DNA from: an uncultured Chlorobiaceae bacterium
GTDB taxonomy: Bacteria > Bacteroidota > Chlorobiia > Chlorobiales > Chlorobiaceae
DNA length: 64,000 nt
NCBI GenBank assembly: GCA_903843305.1
Contig: CAIMPI010000033.1
Span: 1 to 64,000 of the forward strand
Direction of reading: 5' to 3'
Shown here: one piece after another, positions 19,446-27,878 of the stretch
How positions within the stretch are numbered: position 1 is the first letter of the stretch
How the letters are laid out: the number at the start of each line of letters is the position of its first letter
Translations under genes and position numbers: made by a program
Notes under the pieces: generated by a model
What the model was told of the DNA's origin: nothing
Databases searched by the model: none
What the model saw: only the letters and a program-made list of their open reading frames with translations

Positions 19446-20534
19446 ATGGCTGATTCTGAACATCTTATGCTTCTCAAACAGGGTGTCACTACCTGGAACC
19501 TGTGGCGCCAGGAGCATACGAATATCCGTCCCGATTTTCGTGATGCTCTCCTTACAGGGATGGATTTGCGTAGTGCCAACCTTGCTGCTGCGGATCTTAG
19601 TGGCGCAAACCTCGCGAAAGCCAATCTTCGTGAAGCCAATCTTACGGAAGCGGATTTACGGGGTGCCGATCTGCGGGGAACAGATCTCAGCAGAGCCAGA
19701 CTCACTGGTGTCAATTTCAGTAAAAGTACTATTGATATTTTTACAATCTATCGCGATGTTAAAGGGTGCGATATTGGCGTTAACGGACTCTACTCGCCTC
19801 TTACCGATTCCGCAGCCCTTTTGAGAATTGATCCTCCAGGGAACTCCATGCAGGGGGCTAACGCGGATGCCGTCATCGAAAGTCTCCGGCATGCCCGCAA
19901 GCTTCACACCTTTTCTCTTCTGCTTGCAGGGATTGCCATGCTCTTTATCGTTATCAAACCGAAGACCATCACGTTGCCCTATCTTTCCGGATCATTCAAA
20001 TTTGATGATCTCAGTTACTCTTTTCTGGCCATGATTCTATCCACCGTGCTTCTGAGCCAGGTCTCCTCCTTTATTGATTCCGCTTTGCAAGGGGCTCATT
20101 ATCTCAAGGATCGAAGGTCTGCCATGTTGGTAGGTCATTTTCCCTGGCTTCTCTCAAAGTATGAAAGTGAAGATTCAAACCGGCGCCAGTCAAAAATCAT
20201 GCGTTTTTTTCTCGTTTTTCATCCGGTTATCTACCTCTATTTTTTAATGAAATGGGATGTGCTTTTCAGCGGGAACTGGGCAGACCTCATGCAACACTAT
20301 CAGGAGATACCGGTTGTTTTCGGAGAGTATATGTTACCAGTGTTCTATATTATCCTGATTACGCTGTGCATTCATATTTTCCGTCTTTCAGAAGGGTTTC
20401 AGAAGCCCATCCTTTTCGATACACAAACAGAACGCGGACGTCATTCCGACATGGAACGCCTTGCCGAAGCTGTCGAAAAACAGGCATCACGAACAGCAGA
20501 GCTGGTTGAGCTTATGCGTAACAGGGAAGGGTGA
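19446..20534 (+). CDS. Pentapeptide-repeat membrane protein
   Basis: The 362-residue protein starts with about 40 soluble residues ([15 protein letters not shown]). These are followed by about ten A(D/N)Lxx repeats (roughly 38-95) such as [19 protein letters not shown], which form a right-handed square helix. Four hydrophobic segments follow (about 155-172, 182-202, 250-266 and 288-308), ending in a charged cytoplasmic tail rich in Glu and Arg. The function is unknown. It begins 11 bases after nadA and overlaps the next frame, so it is in the nadA transcript unit. The architecture resembles the gene at 62774, with soluble repeats and membrane part in the opposite order. Confidence 0.8.
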   Translation: MADSEHLMLLKQGVTTWNLWRQEHTNIRPDFRDALLTGMDLRSANLAAADLSGANLAKANLREANLTEADLRGADLRGTDLSRARLTGVNFSKSTIDIFTIYRDVKGCDIGVNGLYSPLTDSAALLRIDPPGNSMQGANADAVIESLRHARKLHTFSLLLAGIAMLFIVIKPKTITLPYLSGSFKFDDLSYSFLAMILSTVLLSQVSSFIDSALQGAHYLKDRRSAMLVGHFPWLLSKYESEDSNRRQSKIMRFFLVFHPVIYLYFLMKWDVLFSGNWADLMQHYQEIPVVFGEYMLPVFYIILITLCIHIFRLSEGFQKPILFDTQTERGRHSDMERLAEAVEKQASRTAELVELMRNREG

Positions 20535-20575
20535 TCAGAGACGCCTATCCCCCTCACCATCAAATGCGGCAAATC

Positions 20576-21985
20576 ATGAAAATAATTTCATACATCATTC
20601 GTATAGGTTTGTTCGCCTTCATCACGATGTCAGCTTTCAATCCTGCCTTTGGCCGTAGTACTTCATCAATTCGCAGTAAGGCAAAAAAAACACATAGCAT
20701 AAGTAAAGCCAGGAAGTCGAGTCGCAGACATGCGGACAGGCCGGTACTGCGTAAAAAGCATGGCAGAGGTAAGGCCGGTTTGACAAGAAGTACTCCGCCC
20801 TATAAGGCAGAGAGTCTGAATAATCAGCCACCCCTGTATGAGCAGGTCAAGTATGCTGAAGTCGAGCCACGTTATCGCAGTGAGCTGGCAATTCGGGAAA
20901 AAAAGTATGGCAGTGAACATCCCTTTGTGGCTACAAGCCTGAACAACCTGGCGTTAGTACTGAAAATGCAGGGGAAGTATAGTGAGGCTGAGCCGCTTTA
21001 TCGTCGTGCGCTGGCAATTCGGGAAAAACAGTTGGGCAAAGAACATCCCCTGGTTGCTACAAGTCTGAATAACTTGGCGTTACTGCTGAAAATGCAGGGG
21101 AAGTATGCTGAAGCCGAGCCACTCTATCGTCATGCGCTGGCAATCCGTGAAAAACAGCAGGGTATCGGAGATCCACTTGTAGCCACGAGCCTGAACAATC
21201 TTGCGGATTTGCTGCAAGCCCAAGGCAAGTATGCCGAGGCCGATCCTCTCTATCGACGCACGCTGGAGATAGATGAAAAATGGCTGGGTGCCGATCATCC
21301 CGATGTGGCAACTGATCTGAACAACCTTGCCTCATTGCTCCAGGATCAGGGCAAGTATGCCGAAGCTGAGCCACTCTATCGCCGATCGCTGAAGATCAGG
21401 GAAAAACAGTTGGGCAGCGAACATCCCGATGTGGCACAGAGCATGAACAATCTGGCAGAATTGTTGCAGGATCAGGGCAAGCATAGTGAGGCCGAGCCGC
21501 TTTATCGCCGTGCGCTTGCGATTCGGGAAAAACAGTTAAGCGCCGAACATCCTGATGTGGCAACGAGTCTGAACAATCTTGCATCATTTTTGAATATGCA
21601 GGGAAAGTATGCTGAAGCTGAACCACTTTTTCGTCGTTCGCTGGCGATCAGGGAAAAGCTGTTTGCCAGTGAACATCCCTTGGTGGCCATGAGTCTGAAC
21701 AATCTTGCGGTATTGCAGCAAGCGCAGGGTAAGTATGCCGAAGCTGAACCACTCTATCGCCGTTCGCTGGCGATCCGGGAAAAGCTGTTTGGCAAGGAAC
21801 ATCCCCTGGTGGCAATAAGTCTGAACAATCTTGCGGGATTGCAGCAAGCGCAGGGAAAAAACGCTGAAGCTGAGCAGCTTTATCTTCGTGCGCTGGCAAT
21901 CGACGAAAAAGTGCTGGGTAAAGATCATCCGCAAACCAAAAACATTAGAAATAATTATAACGTACTTTCAAAGAAATTGAAATAG
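20576..21985 (+). CDS. Secreted TPR protein with near-identical 42-residue repeats
   Basis: A signal-peptide-like start (MKIISYIIRIGLFAFITMSA, then FNPAFG) is followed by a basic linker and about eight kinesin-light-chain-type TPR units of 42 residues with the core LYRRALAIREKQLG and LNNLAxLLxxQGKYAEAEP. The repeats are similar at DNA level too (126-base period). It should bind a protein partner in the periplasm or at the surface. I chose the ATG at 20576 because it gives a clean signal peptide. A GTG at 20531 overlaps the previous stop and would add 15 residues. The partner cannot be inferred. Confidence 0.82.
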   Translation: MKIISYIIRIGLFAFITMSAFNPAFGRSTSSIRSKAKKTHSISKARKSSRRHADRPVLRKKHGRGKAGLTRSTPPYKAESLNNQPPLYEQVKYAEVEPRYRSELAIREKKYGSEHPFVATSLNNLALVLKMQGKYSEAEPLYRRALAIREKQLGKEHPLVATSLNNLALLLKMQGKYAEAEPLYRHALAIREKQQGIGDPLVATSLNNLADLLQAQGKYAEADPLYRRTLEIDEKWLGADHPDVATDLNNLASLLQDQGKYAEAEPLYRRSLKIREKQLGSEHPDVAQSMNNLAELLQDQGKHSEAEPLYRRALAIREKQLSAEHPDVATSLNNLASFLNMQGKYAEAEPLFRRSLAIREKLFASEHPLVAMSLNNLAVLQQAQGKYAEAEPLYRRSLAIREKLFGKEHPLVAISLNNLAGLQQAQGKNAEAEQLYLRALAIDEKVLGKDHPQTKNIRNNYNVLSKKLK

Positions 21986-22030
21986 AGCGGAACGCAAATA
22001 TTTTTTAAACCTGCAGCAGATTGCAAAATC

Positions 22031-22933
22031 ATGCGTCCGGTACCATTTTTAGCTACCATCAGCTTCAGCCTTTTTCTCTGCTTTCTTCTGCTTGCAGGTT
22101 GCCAGAGAAACGACAAGTCAGACGGCTATGGTAACTTTGAGTCCACAGAAATCATTGTATCCTCTGAAGCTAACGGCAAGCTGGAACTGCTCGACGTTGA
22201 AGAGGGGAGACGAATGGCAGCAGGCAGTGTGGCTGCTGTTGTCGATACCACACAACTGCACTATACCCGCAATCAGCTTCAGGCGGAACGTGAGTCGCTT
22301 GTTGCAAAGCAGCCAAGCCTTGGCGCCCGGATTGGGGTGCTGCTTGAAGAGCGGCGCAACATAAAGCGCGACTATGAGCGCTACCGGAGGCTGGTGAACG
22401 AGGGAGCAGTTCCATCAAAACAGCTTGAGGATATTGAAAACCGGCTCAGCGTTATCGACAAACAGATTGGCTCTCTCGAAACCGAAAATCCCGGTATTGC
22501 AGGGGAGATCAGCGCCAAAGAGGCCCGCATAGCGCAGCTTGAGGATCAGATAAGCAAGAGCGTGGTCCGCAATCCGGTTGACGGCGTTGTCTTGACCAGA
22601 TATGCTGAAAGGGGTGAGTTGACCTCCTACGGCAAACCTCTCTATAAAATTGCCGACCTTCAGACCATGTTTTTGAGAGTTTACCTGAGCGGCGCCCAGG
22701 TGCCGCAGGTGAGGATTGGCGAGGAGGTTGAGGTGCTGACTGATGGCAGCAAGAGCCGGAAAGGCATAATCACCTGGATCTCTGCAAAGGCTGAGTTTAC
22801 CCCAAAAATTATCCAGACAAGGGAAGATCGGGTGAACATGGTCTATGCCGTGAAGGTACAGGTCAACAATCAGGATGGTCGTCTTAAAATCGGGATGCCC
22901 GGAGAGATGAGGTTGCTGAAGCGTGGCTCATGA
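22031..22933 (+). CDS. HlyD-type periplasmic adaptor lipoprotein of an ABC exporter
   Basis: A 300-residue membrane-fusion protein. A lipobox LLLAGC near residues 20-25 predicts a lipid-anchored periplasmic protein. A biotinyl-lipoyl-like half motif, a helical hairpin (about 75-175) and a second lipoyl half (NPVDGVVLTRYAERGEL) follow. It resembles YbhG of the YbhGFSR exporter. Its stop overlaps the start of the first ATPase by 4 bases. With the next four genes it forms a complete exporter operon. Confidence 0.87.
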   Translation: MRPVPFLATISFSLFLCFLLLAGCQRNDKSDGYGNFESTEIIVSSEANGKLELLDVEEGRRMAAGSVAAVVDTTQLHYTRNQLQAERESLVAKQPSLGARIGVLLEERRNIKRDYERYRRLVNEGAVPSKQLEDIENRLSVIDKQIGSLETENPGIAGEISAKEARIAQLEDQISKSVVRNPVDGVVLTRYAERGELTSYGKPLYKIADLQTMFLRVYLSGAQVPQVRIGEEVEVLTDGSKSRKGIITWISAKAEFTPKIIQTREDRVNMVYAVKVQVNNQDGRLKIGMPGEMRLLKRGS

Positions 22934-23862
22934 AAGATGCGGTGCTTATCGCCAGTGTCGGGAAGCGATTTGGTGCTGTTCAGGCGCTTCAGGAGGTGAA
23001 CCTTTCTGTTGGCGAAGGGGAGCTGTTCGGCTTTATCGGCGCTGACGGGGCGGGGAAAACCACCCTTTTCCGGATTCTGGTAACACTGCTGCTTCCCGAT
23101 GAGGGGAGAGCAGAGGTGCTCGGACTTGATGTGGTGCGCTCCTACCGCGATATTCGCAAGCGCATAGGCTACATGCCGGGCAAATTTTCCCTCTATCCTG
23201 ATCTGAGCGTCGAAGAGAATCTCCGCTTTTTTGCCTCGGTTTTTGGCACGACGGTTGAAAAAAATTATGAGCTGATTCGCGATATCTACAGCCAGCTTGA
23301 GCCCTTCAAAACGAGACGGGCGGGCAAGCTGTCGGGCGGAATGAAGCAGAAGCTTGCCCTCTCCTGCGCGCTGGTGCATCGGCCAGAGGTGCTTTTTCTT
23401 GATGAACCGACAACTGGTGTCGATGCCGTATCACGCAAGGAGTTCTGGCAGATGCTCGGTCGCCTCAGGGAGCAGGGGATGACTATTCTCGTTTCGACAC
23501 CATACATGGATGAAGCGGTGCTCTGCGATCGCATAGCCTTCATGCAGGAGGGGAGGATGCTTGCTCTTGATACCCCGACGGGCATTACCACCCTCTTCCG
23601 TAAACCGCTCTTTGCCATTCGTGCAAGGGAAACATGGCGGCTGCTCTGCGTCTTGCGAGTATCTCCTCATGCGGCATCCGTCTATGCCTTCGGCATTGCC
23701 CTGCACTATACCGACAATCGCCCCTCAATCAGGGCAGATGAACTGCTTGCTGCTCTTCAGGCTGATGGGTTTACGGATGTCTCGGTTTCGGTGATTCAGC
23801 CGGGCATTGAAGATACCTTTATCGCGCTCATGGAAGAGAAACAGGGTGCTGCCGATGAGTGA
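22930..23862 (+). CDS. ABC transporter ATP-binding protein (first of two)
   Basis: The Walker A motif is GADGAGKTT (the usual GxxGxGKS/T with Asp for Asn), the signature is LSGGMKQK, and Walker B is VLFLDEPTTGVD. The C-terminal part past residue 215 is a typical drug-exporter extension. ATP binding and hydrolysis drive a dimer of the two permeases. The first 4 bases overlap the adaptor gene, so the two are coupled. Confidence 0.9.
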   Translation: MKDAVLIASVGKRFGAVQALQEVNLSVGEGELFGFIGADGAGKTTLFRILVTLLLPDEGRAEVLGLDVVRSYRDIRKRIGYMPGKFSLYPDLSVEENLRFFASVFGTTVEKNYELIRDIYSQLEPFKTRRAGKLSGGMKQKLALSCALVHRPEVLFLDEPTTGVDAVSRKEFWQMLGRLREQGMTILVSTPYMDEAVLCDRIAFMQEGRMLALDTPTGITTLFRKPLFAIRARETWRLLCVLRVSPHAASVYAFGIALHYTDNRPSIRADELLAALQADGFTDVSVSVIQPGIEDTFIALMEEKQGAADE

Positions 23863-24592
23863 GCCAGTGATTCATACCGACAAACTGACCAAGCGGTTTG
23901 GCGATTTTATCGCGGTTGATGCACTGTCACTCACTATCTCGGGCGGAGAGATTTTCGGTTTTCTCGGTGCGAACGGGGCAGGCAAAACCACGGCAATCAG
24001 AATGTTGACCGGTCTTCTTGCCCCCACTTCCGGCAAGGCCACGGTTGCAGGATTCGATCTCTATACCGGTGCAGAGGGGGTGAAACGGAATATCGGCTAC
24101 ATGAGCCAGCGCTTCTCCCTCTACGACGACCTGACGGTGCGAGAGAACATTCGTTTCTTTGCAGGTATTTACGGCCTCACCAATCAGGCAATCAAGGAGA
24201 AGAGCCGCCAACTGCTTGACTCGCTCAAACTGGTGGCGGTTGCTGATACACGGCTTGCGTCGCTCCCCCTTGGCTGGAAACAGAAGCTCGCCTTCTCCGT
24301 CGCCATCCTGCATGAGCCAAAGATTGTCTTTCTTGATGAGCCGACCGGCGGTGTCGATCCGGTGACAAGACGTCGCTTCTGGGACATGATCTATGAAGCT
24401 TCAGAGCGGGGATTAACCATCTTTGTCACCACCCACTACATGGACGAGGCCGAATATTGCGACAGTCTCTGCATCATGGTGGATGGCAAGGTAGCGGCGC
24501 TTGACCGACCGGATGCGATGAAGCGGCATTTCGGGGTGGAGAGCATGAATGAGGTGTTTATTCAGCTTGCCAGACCGAACCAAACGGAGTGA
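23855..24592 (+). CDS. ABC transporter ATP-binding protein (second of two)
   Basis: Starting at ATG 23855 (MSEPVIHTDKLTKRFG), which overlaps the first ATPase by 8 bases. Walker A is GANGAGKTT and Walker B is IVFLDEPTGGVD. The signature region is LPLGWKQKLAFS: the C-loop LSGGQ is replaced by LPLGW, which is seen in YbhF-type second domains. In YbhF the two nucleotide-binding domains are fused; here they are separate genes. A start further upstream at 23807 is in frame, but the ATPase fold begins at the chosen ATG. Confidence 0.88.
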   Translation: MSEPVIHTDKLTKRFGDFIAVDALSLTISGGEIFGFLGANGAGKTTAIRMLTGLLAPTSGKATVAGFDLYTGAEGVKRNIGYMSQRFSLYDDLTVRENIRFFAGIYGLTNQAIKEKSRQLLDSLKLVAVADTRLASLPLGWKQKLAFSVAILHEPKIVFLDEPTGGVDPVTRRRFWDMIYEASERGLTIFVTTHYMDEAEYCDSLCIMVDGKVAALDRPDAMKRHFGVESMNEVFIQLARPNQTE

Positions 24593-24597
24593 AGGGA

Positions 24598-25698
24598 ATG
24601 CACAGTTTTCGAGGCTTTCTGCTCAAGGAGTTTTATCACATTTTTCGTGACCGCAGAACGGTGGCCATACTCTTCGGGATGCCGCTTATCCAGTTGCTTC
24701 TCTTTGGTTTCGCCATTCGCAACGAGATTCAGGAGGTTAATCTCGGAATATACGACCAGTCGCATGATGCTGTAACCCGAGAGATTATCGACAAGCTTGC
24801 TTCTTCGGGCTATTTTGTCATGACGCAGGAGCTGCACTCCATAGCGGAGATTGAGCATGCTTTTGCTGAGGGGAGCATTGCTGAAGCGATTGTTTTCGGG
24901 CCGGGCTTTGCTGCACGCATGTTACGGGAGGGGAGGGTAACCGTTCAGGTCGTGACCGACGGATCGAACCCCAACGTTTCGAAAATTATCACCGGCTATA
25001 CCGCTTCGGTCTTGCAGGATTACCGGAACACGGCACTCAGAACGGCAGAGGTGGGCGTTGAAGCCGTGCCGCTTATGATGTTCAACCCTGAGCTGAAAAG
25101 TGTATACCTCTTTGTGCCGGGTTTGATGGCGCTTATTCTCATGCTGGTCTCAGCGCTGATGACCTCCATCAGCATTACACGAGAGAAAGAGAGCGGCACC
25201 ATGGAGGTGCTGCTGGTGTCGTCGCTCAGGCCGGTGGAGATCATTATCGGCAAGGTTGTGCCCTATTTTCTGCTCTCCTTCGTTAATGTGGTGACGGTGG
25301 TAGCGCTCGCCTCCTTTGTCTTCGGTGTGCCCTGCAGGGGGAGTGTCCTACTGCTCATGCTCGAATCGCTGCTCTTTATTGTGACGGCGCTTTCGCTCGG
25401 TATCTTTATCTCCACCATTACCAGCTCACAGCAGGTGGCCATGATGATATCCCTTGCAGGGCTGCTGCTACCGACGATCCTCCTTTCGGGCTTTATTTTT
25501 CCCGTGGCGAGCATGCCGTTGCCTCTGCGGATAATCAGCAACCTCATTCCGGCAAAATGGTACCTGATCATTGTCAGGGGGATCATGCTGAAAGGGACAA
25601 GCTTTGGCTATATCTGGAAAGAGACACTTGTGCTTGCCGTGATGGCGACGGTGCTGATGGCGGCAAGTATCAAAAAGTTCAAGACAAGGCTTCAATAG
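24598..25698 (+). CDS. ABC-2 type exporter permease (first)
   Basis: A 366-residue ABC-2 permease with one N-terminal membrane helix, a large extracytoplasmic domain (about 45-170), then five C-terminal membrane helices. ITREKESGTMEVLLVSSLRPVEI is the typical ABC-2 coupling-helix segment. I chose ATG 24598. A GTG at 24589 overlaps the preceding stop and would add three residues. Partner of the permease at 25721, resembling YbhS/YbhR. Confidence 0.88.
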   Translation: MHSFRGFLLKEFYHIFRDRRTVAILFGMPLIQLLLFGFAIRNEIQEVNLGIYDQSHDAVTREIIDKLASSGYFVMTQELHSIAEIEHAFAEGSIAEAIVFGPGFAARMLREGRVTVQVVTDGSNPNVSKIITGYTASVLQDYRNTALRTAEVGVEAVPLMMFNPELKSVYLFVPGLMALILMLVSALMTSISITREKESGTMEVLLVSSLRPVEIIIGKVVPYFLLSFVNVVTVVALASFVFGVPCRGSVLLLMLESLLFIVTALSLGIFISTITSSQQVAMMISLAGLLLPTILLSGFIFPVASMPLPLRIISNLIPAKWYLIIVRGIMLKGTSFGYIWKETLVLAVMATVLMAASIKKFKTRLQ

Positions 25699-25720
25699 CG
25701 GTAAACAGGGGAGCAGGCCG

Positions 25721-26842
25721 ATGCGTACGATATGGTTTCTGCTGCAGAAAGAGTTCCTGCAGATATTCCGCAACCGGGGCATGTTGCCGATTATCATTAT
25801 CATGCCCTTTATTCAACTGGTGATCCTCTCCAACGCTGCAACCTTCGACGTCAAACAGGTGCCCCTGCACCTGCAAGACAGGGATCGCTCGACCCTCTCT
25901 GAAAAGCTGGTGAAACGATTCACCGCCTCAGACTATTTTCGTCTGACAGGCTACTCCTTTTCTGATCGAGAGAGCATTGGGGAGTTGCTCAGGAGGAACG
26001 CCGACCTTGTGCTCGTTATTCCGCATGACTTTGAGCGCGACCTCACCACAACCGGCCATGCCAAAGTGCAACTGATGATAAATGCCGAAGACGGCTTTTC
26101 AGCAGGCGTTATCCAGGCTTATGCCAGTGAGATTATCGGAACCTTCAACCGAGAGGAACTTCCGAAATCAGGAGTTAACGCCACCGTTCAGGCTCCGCCG
26201 GAGATCGGCATCATCTCTTCAGGGTGGTACAATCCCGAACTTGAGTACACCCATTACATGGTGCCGGGTATCCTCGTCATTCTGGTCACTCTCATCGGTC
26301 TCTTTCTCTCAGGCATGAACGTGGTGCGGGAGAGGGAGATCGGCACTATCGACCAGATCAACGTCACCCCGATCAAGCGCTATCAGTTTATCACCGGCAA
26401 ACTGCTTCCACTCTGGATTATCGGACTTGCCGAGATGAGCATCGGATTGCTGATTGCCCGTCTCCTCTTTCATGTTCCTATGCTTGGCAGTTACTGGCTG
26501 ATCTACCTTGTTTCAGCCATCTACATGCTCGTTGTGCTCGGCATGGGGCTCTTTATTTCCACCATCACCGAAACCCAGCAACAGGCCATGTTTGTGGCAT
26601 GGTTCTTCATGGTCATCTTCACCCTGATGAGCGGCCTCTTTACCGCCATAGAAAGTATGCCTCATTGGGCACAAACCATGACTCTGCTCAACCCCGTCAG
26701 ACACTTCGTCGACATCATGCGCCGCGTCATGCTGAAAGGGTCAGGATTGATGGAGATCCGGGCGCAGTTGCTCTGGCTGATTGGTTATGCCGTGGTGATG
26801 GTGACGCTGGCGGTGAACCGGTATCGGAAGGTGGCGGTGTGA
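25721..26842 (+). CDS. ABC-2 type exporter permease (second)
   Basis: The 373-residue paralogue of the previous permease. It has one N-terminal helix (PIIIIMPFIQLVIL), a periplasmic domain, then about five helices, with VVREREIGTIDQINVTPIKR as the coupling segment. It completes the adaptor-ATPase-ATPase-permease-permease operon. The substrate cannot be told; the family exports drugs, dyes or lipophilic compounds. It is convergent with the unknown gene at 26862. Confidence 0.88.
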   Translation: MRTIWFLLQKEFLQIFRNRGMLPIIIIMPFIQLVILSNAATFDVKQVPLHLQDRDRSTLSEKLVKRFTASDYFRLTGYSFSDRESIGELLRRNADLVLVIPHDFERDLTTTGHAKVQLMINAEDGFSAGVIQAYASEIIGTFNREELPKSGVNATVQAPPEIGIISSGWYNPELEYTHYMVPGILVILVTLIGLFLSGMNVVREREIGTIDQINVTPIKRYQFITGKLLPLWIIGLAEMSIGLLIARLLFHVPMLGSYWLIYLVSAIYMLVVLGMGLFISTITETQQQAMFVAWFFMVIFTLMSGLFTAIESMPHWAQTMTLLNPVRHFVDIMRRVMLKGSGLMEIRAQLLWLIGYAVVMVTLAVNRYRKVAV

Positions 26843-26861
26843 GCGGAGGTCAATTACCGAT

Positions 26862-27284
26862 TTACGACGCATCGATCTGACGAAGAATTTCGAGCAGTGA
26901 ACCAGACGTTGACAGCTTCTCCTCGTCGGTGGCGGAATTGTAAAATGCGATAATTGCCTTGCCGCCGATACCAATCGGGGGATACTTCTTTTCGGCAAGC
27001 ATTGGCATCAGAGCAAGGAATTTGGACACACCCTCTCTGTCCATACCGTTGATTCTACTGACGACATCTTCGGCGATACCGGCAGAGGCAGCCTCGTCCA
27101 GACCTGCAACGTAAGCGGCGCTCTGCACGGCACCGTACTGAAAACCAAGCACAGCAAAAACGATATCCCTGTTCGTGCTGCTTTCGAGTCCAGCCGGGCA
27201 TTGCCCGATCGCTTCAGCAAGGAACTGCAGTGACATTTTCGTTACTGCCTCGATGTTTTCTTCAGAATTGTTATGCATAACCAT
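26862..27284 (-). CDS. Small soluble protein of unknown function
   Basis: A 140-residue, Ala-rich, mainly helical protein that I do not recognise. No signal peptide, no Cys pair and no metal motif stand out. It lies 33 bases downstream of rubrerythrin on the same strand and could be cotranscribed with it. The frame is uninterrupted and the composition protein-like, which supports it being a real gene. Confidence 0.55.
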   Translation of the reverse strand: MVMHNNSEENIEAVTKMSLQFLAEAIGQCPAGLESSTNRDIVFAVLGFQYGAVQSAAYVAGLDEAASAGIAEDVVSRINGMDREGVSKFLALMPMLAEKKYPPIGIGGKAIIAFYNSATDEEKLSTSGSLLEILRQIDAS

Positions 27285-27317
27285 TAATTCTGTACCATGA
27301 AATGACCGGGGTTCTGT

Positions 27318-27818
27318 TTAGCCGATTTCAATGAACTTGCTTCCTGGAACATTGCAGATGGGACAGGTGTCCGGTATAGTGTTCTCGACGGTGTTACCGC
27401 AGACTGGACAGATGTATATCTTCCCTGCGGGCAGGTCTCTGCCGCCTTGTACGGCTTCAAGTGCTTTTGCGTAGAGCCCGTGATGGATCTCTTCTACAGC
27501 CAACGCATTCTTGATGGAAAACTCGGCCGGTTTGTTGCCTTCCTGCTGTGCTTCAACAAGATAGTTGGGATACATCTCGGTAAATTCAAATTCTTCGCCC
27601 TTGATGGCTTCCTGAAGGTTTTCAGCGGTGCTTTTTATTCCCCCCATCACACGAAGGTGCGCAAGGGCGTGGACGGTTTCCGCTTCAGATGCGGCGCGAA
27701 AGAGCTTTGCTACCTGGAGCATTCCTTCTTCTTCCGCTTTTTTCGCAAACGCAAGATATTTCCGGTTTGCCTGACTTTCTCCTGCGAAAGCGTTTTGCAG
27801 ATTTTCCATTGTTGACAT
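27318..27818 (-). CDS. Rubrerythrin
   Basis: A 166-residue non-haem di-iron peroxidase that removes hydrogen peroxide in anaerobes. The ferritin-like domain shows GESQANRKYLAFA, EAETVHALAHLRV and AVEEIHHGLYAKAL, giving the di-iron ligands. The C-terminal rubredoxin domain has CPVCGNTV and CPICNVPG for one Fe(Cys)4 site. AAGGAG sits about 10 bases before the ATG at 27818. The double rubredoxin fusion immediately upstream suggests an electron donor chain. Confidence 0.95.
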   Translation of the reverse strand: MSTMENLQNAFAGESQANRKYLAFAKKAEEEGMLQVAKLFRAASEAETVHALAHLRVMGGIKSTAENLQEAIKGEEFEFTEMYPNYLVEAQQEGNKPAEFSIKNALAVEEIHHGLYAKALEAVQGGRDLPAGKIYICPVCGNTVENTIPDTCPICNVPGSKFIEIG

Positions 27819-27846
27819 GGTGTTTTTCTCCTTGGGGTTTTATGCC

Positions 27847-27868
27847 TCTCCCTGTTCTTGTCGGGAGA
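27847..27868. other. Small hairpin between the rubredoxin fusion and rubrerythrin
   Basis: TCTCCC and GGGAGA enclose a 10-base loop, directly after the fusion gene on the minus strand. No T-run follows, so it is more likely an RNA-stability or attenuation element than a terminator. It could set the ratio of the two proteins. Confidence 0.3.
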
Positions 27869-27878
27869 TTACGGTTGA

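Noticed and set aside
20930-21970. Regularly spaced repeats considered as a CRISPR array
   Set aside because: The 126-base period is in frame and encodes 42-residue TPR units with no unique spacers of CRISPR size; no cas genes are nearby.
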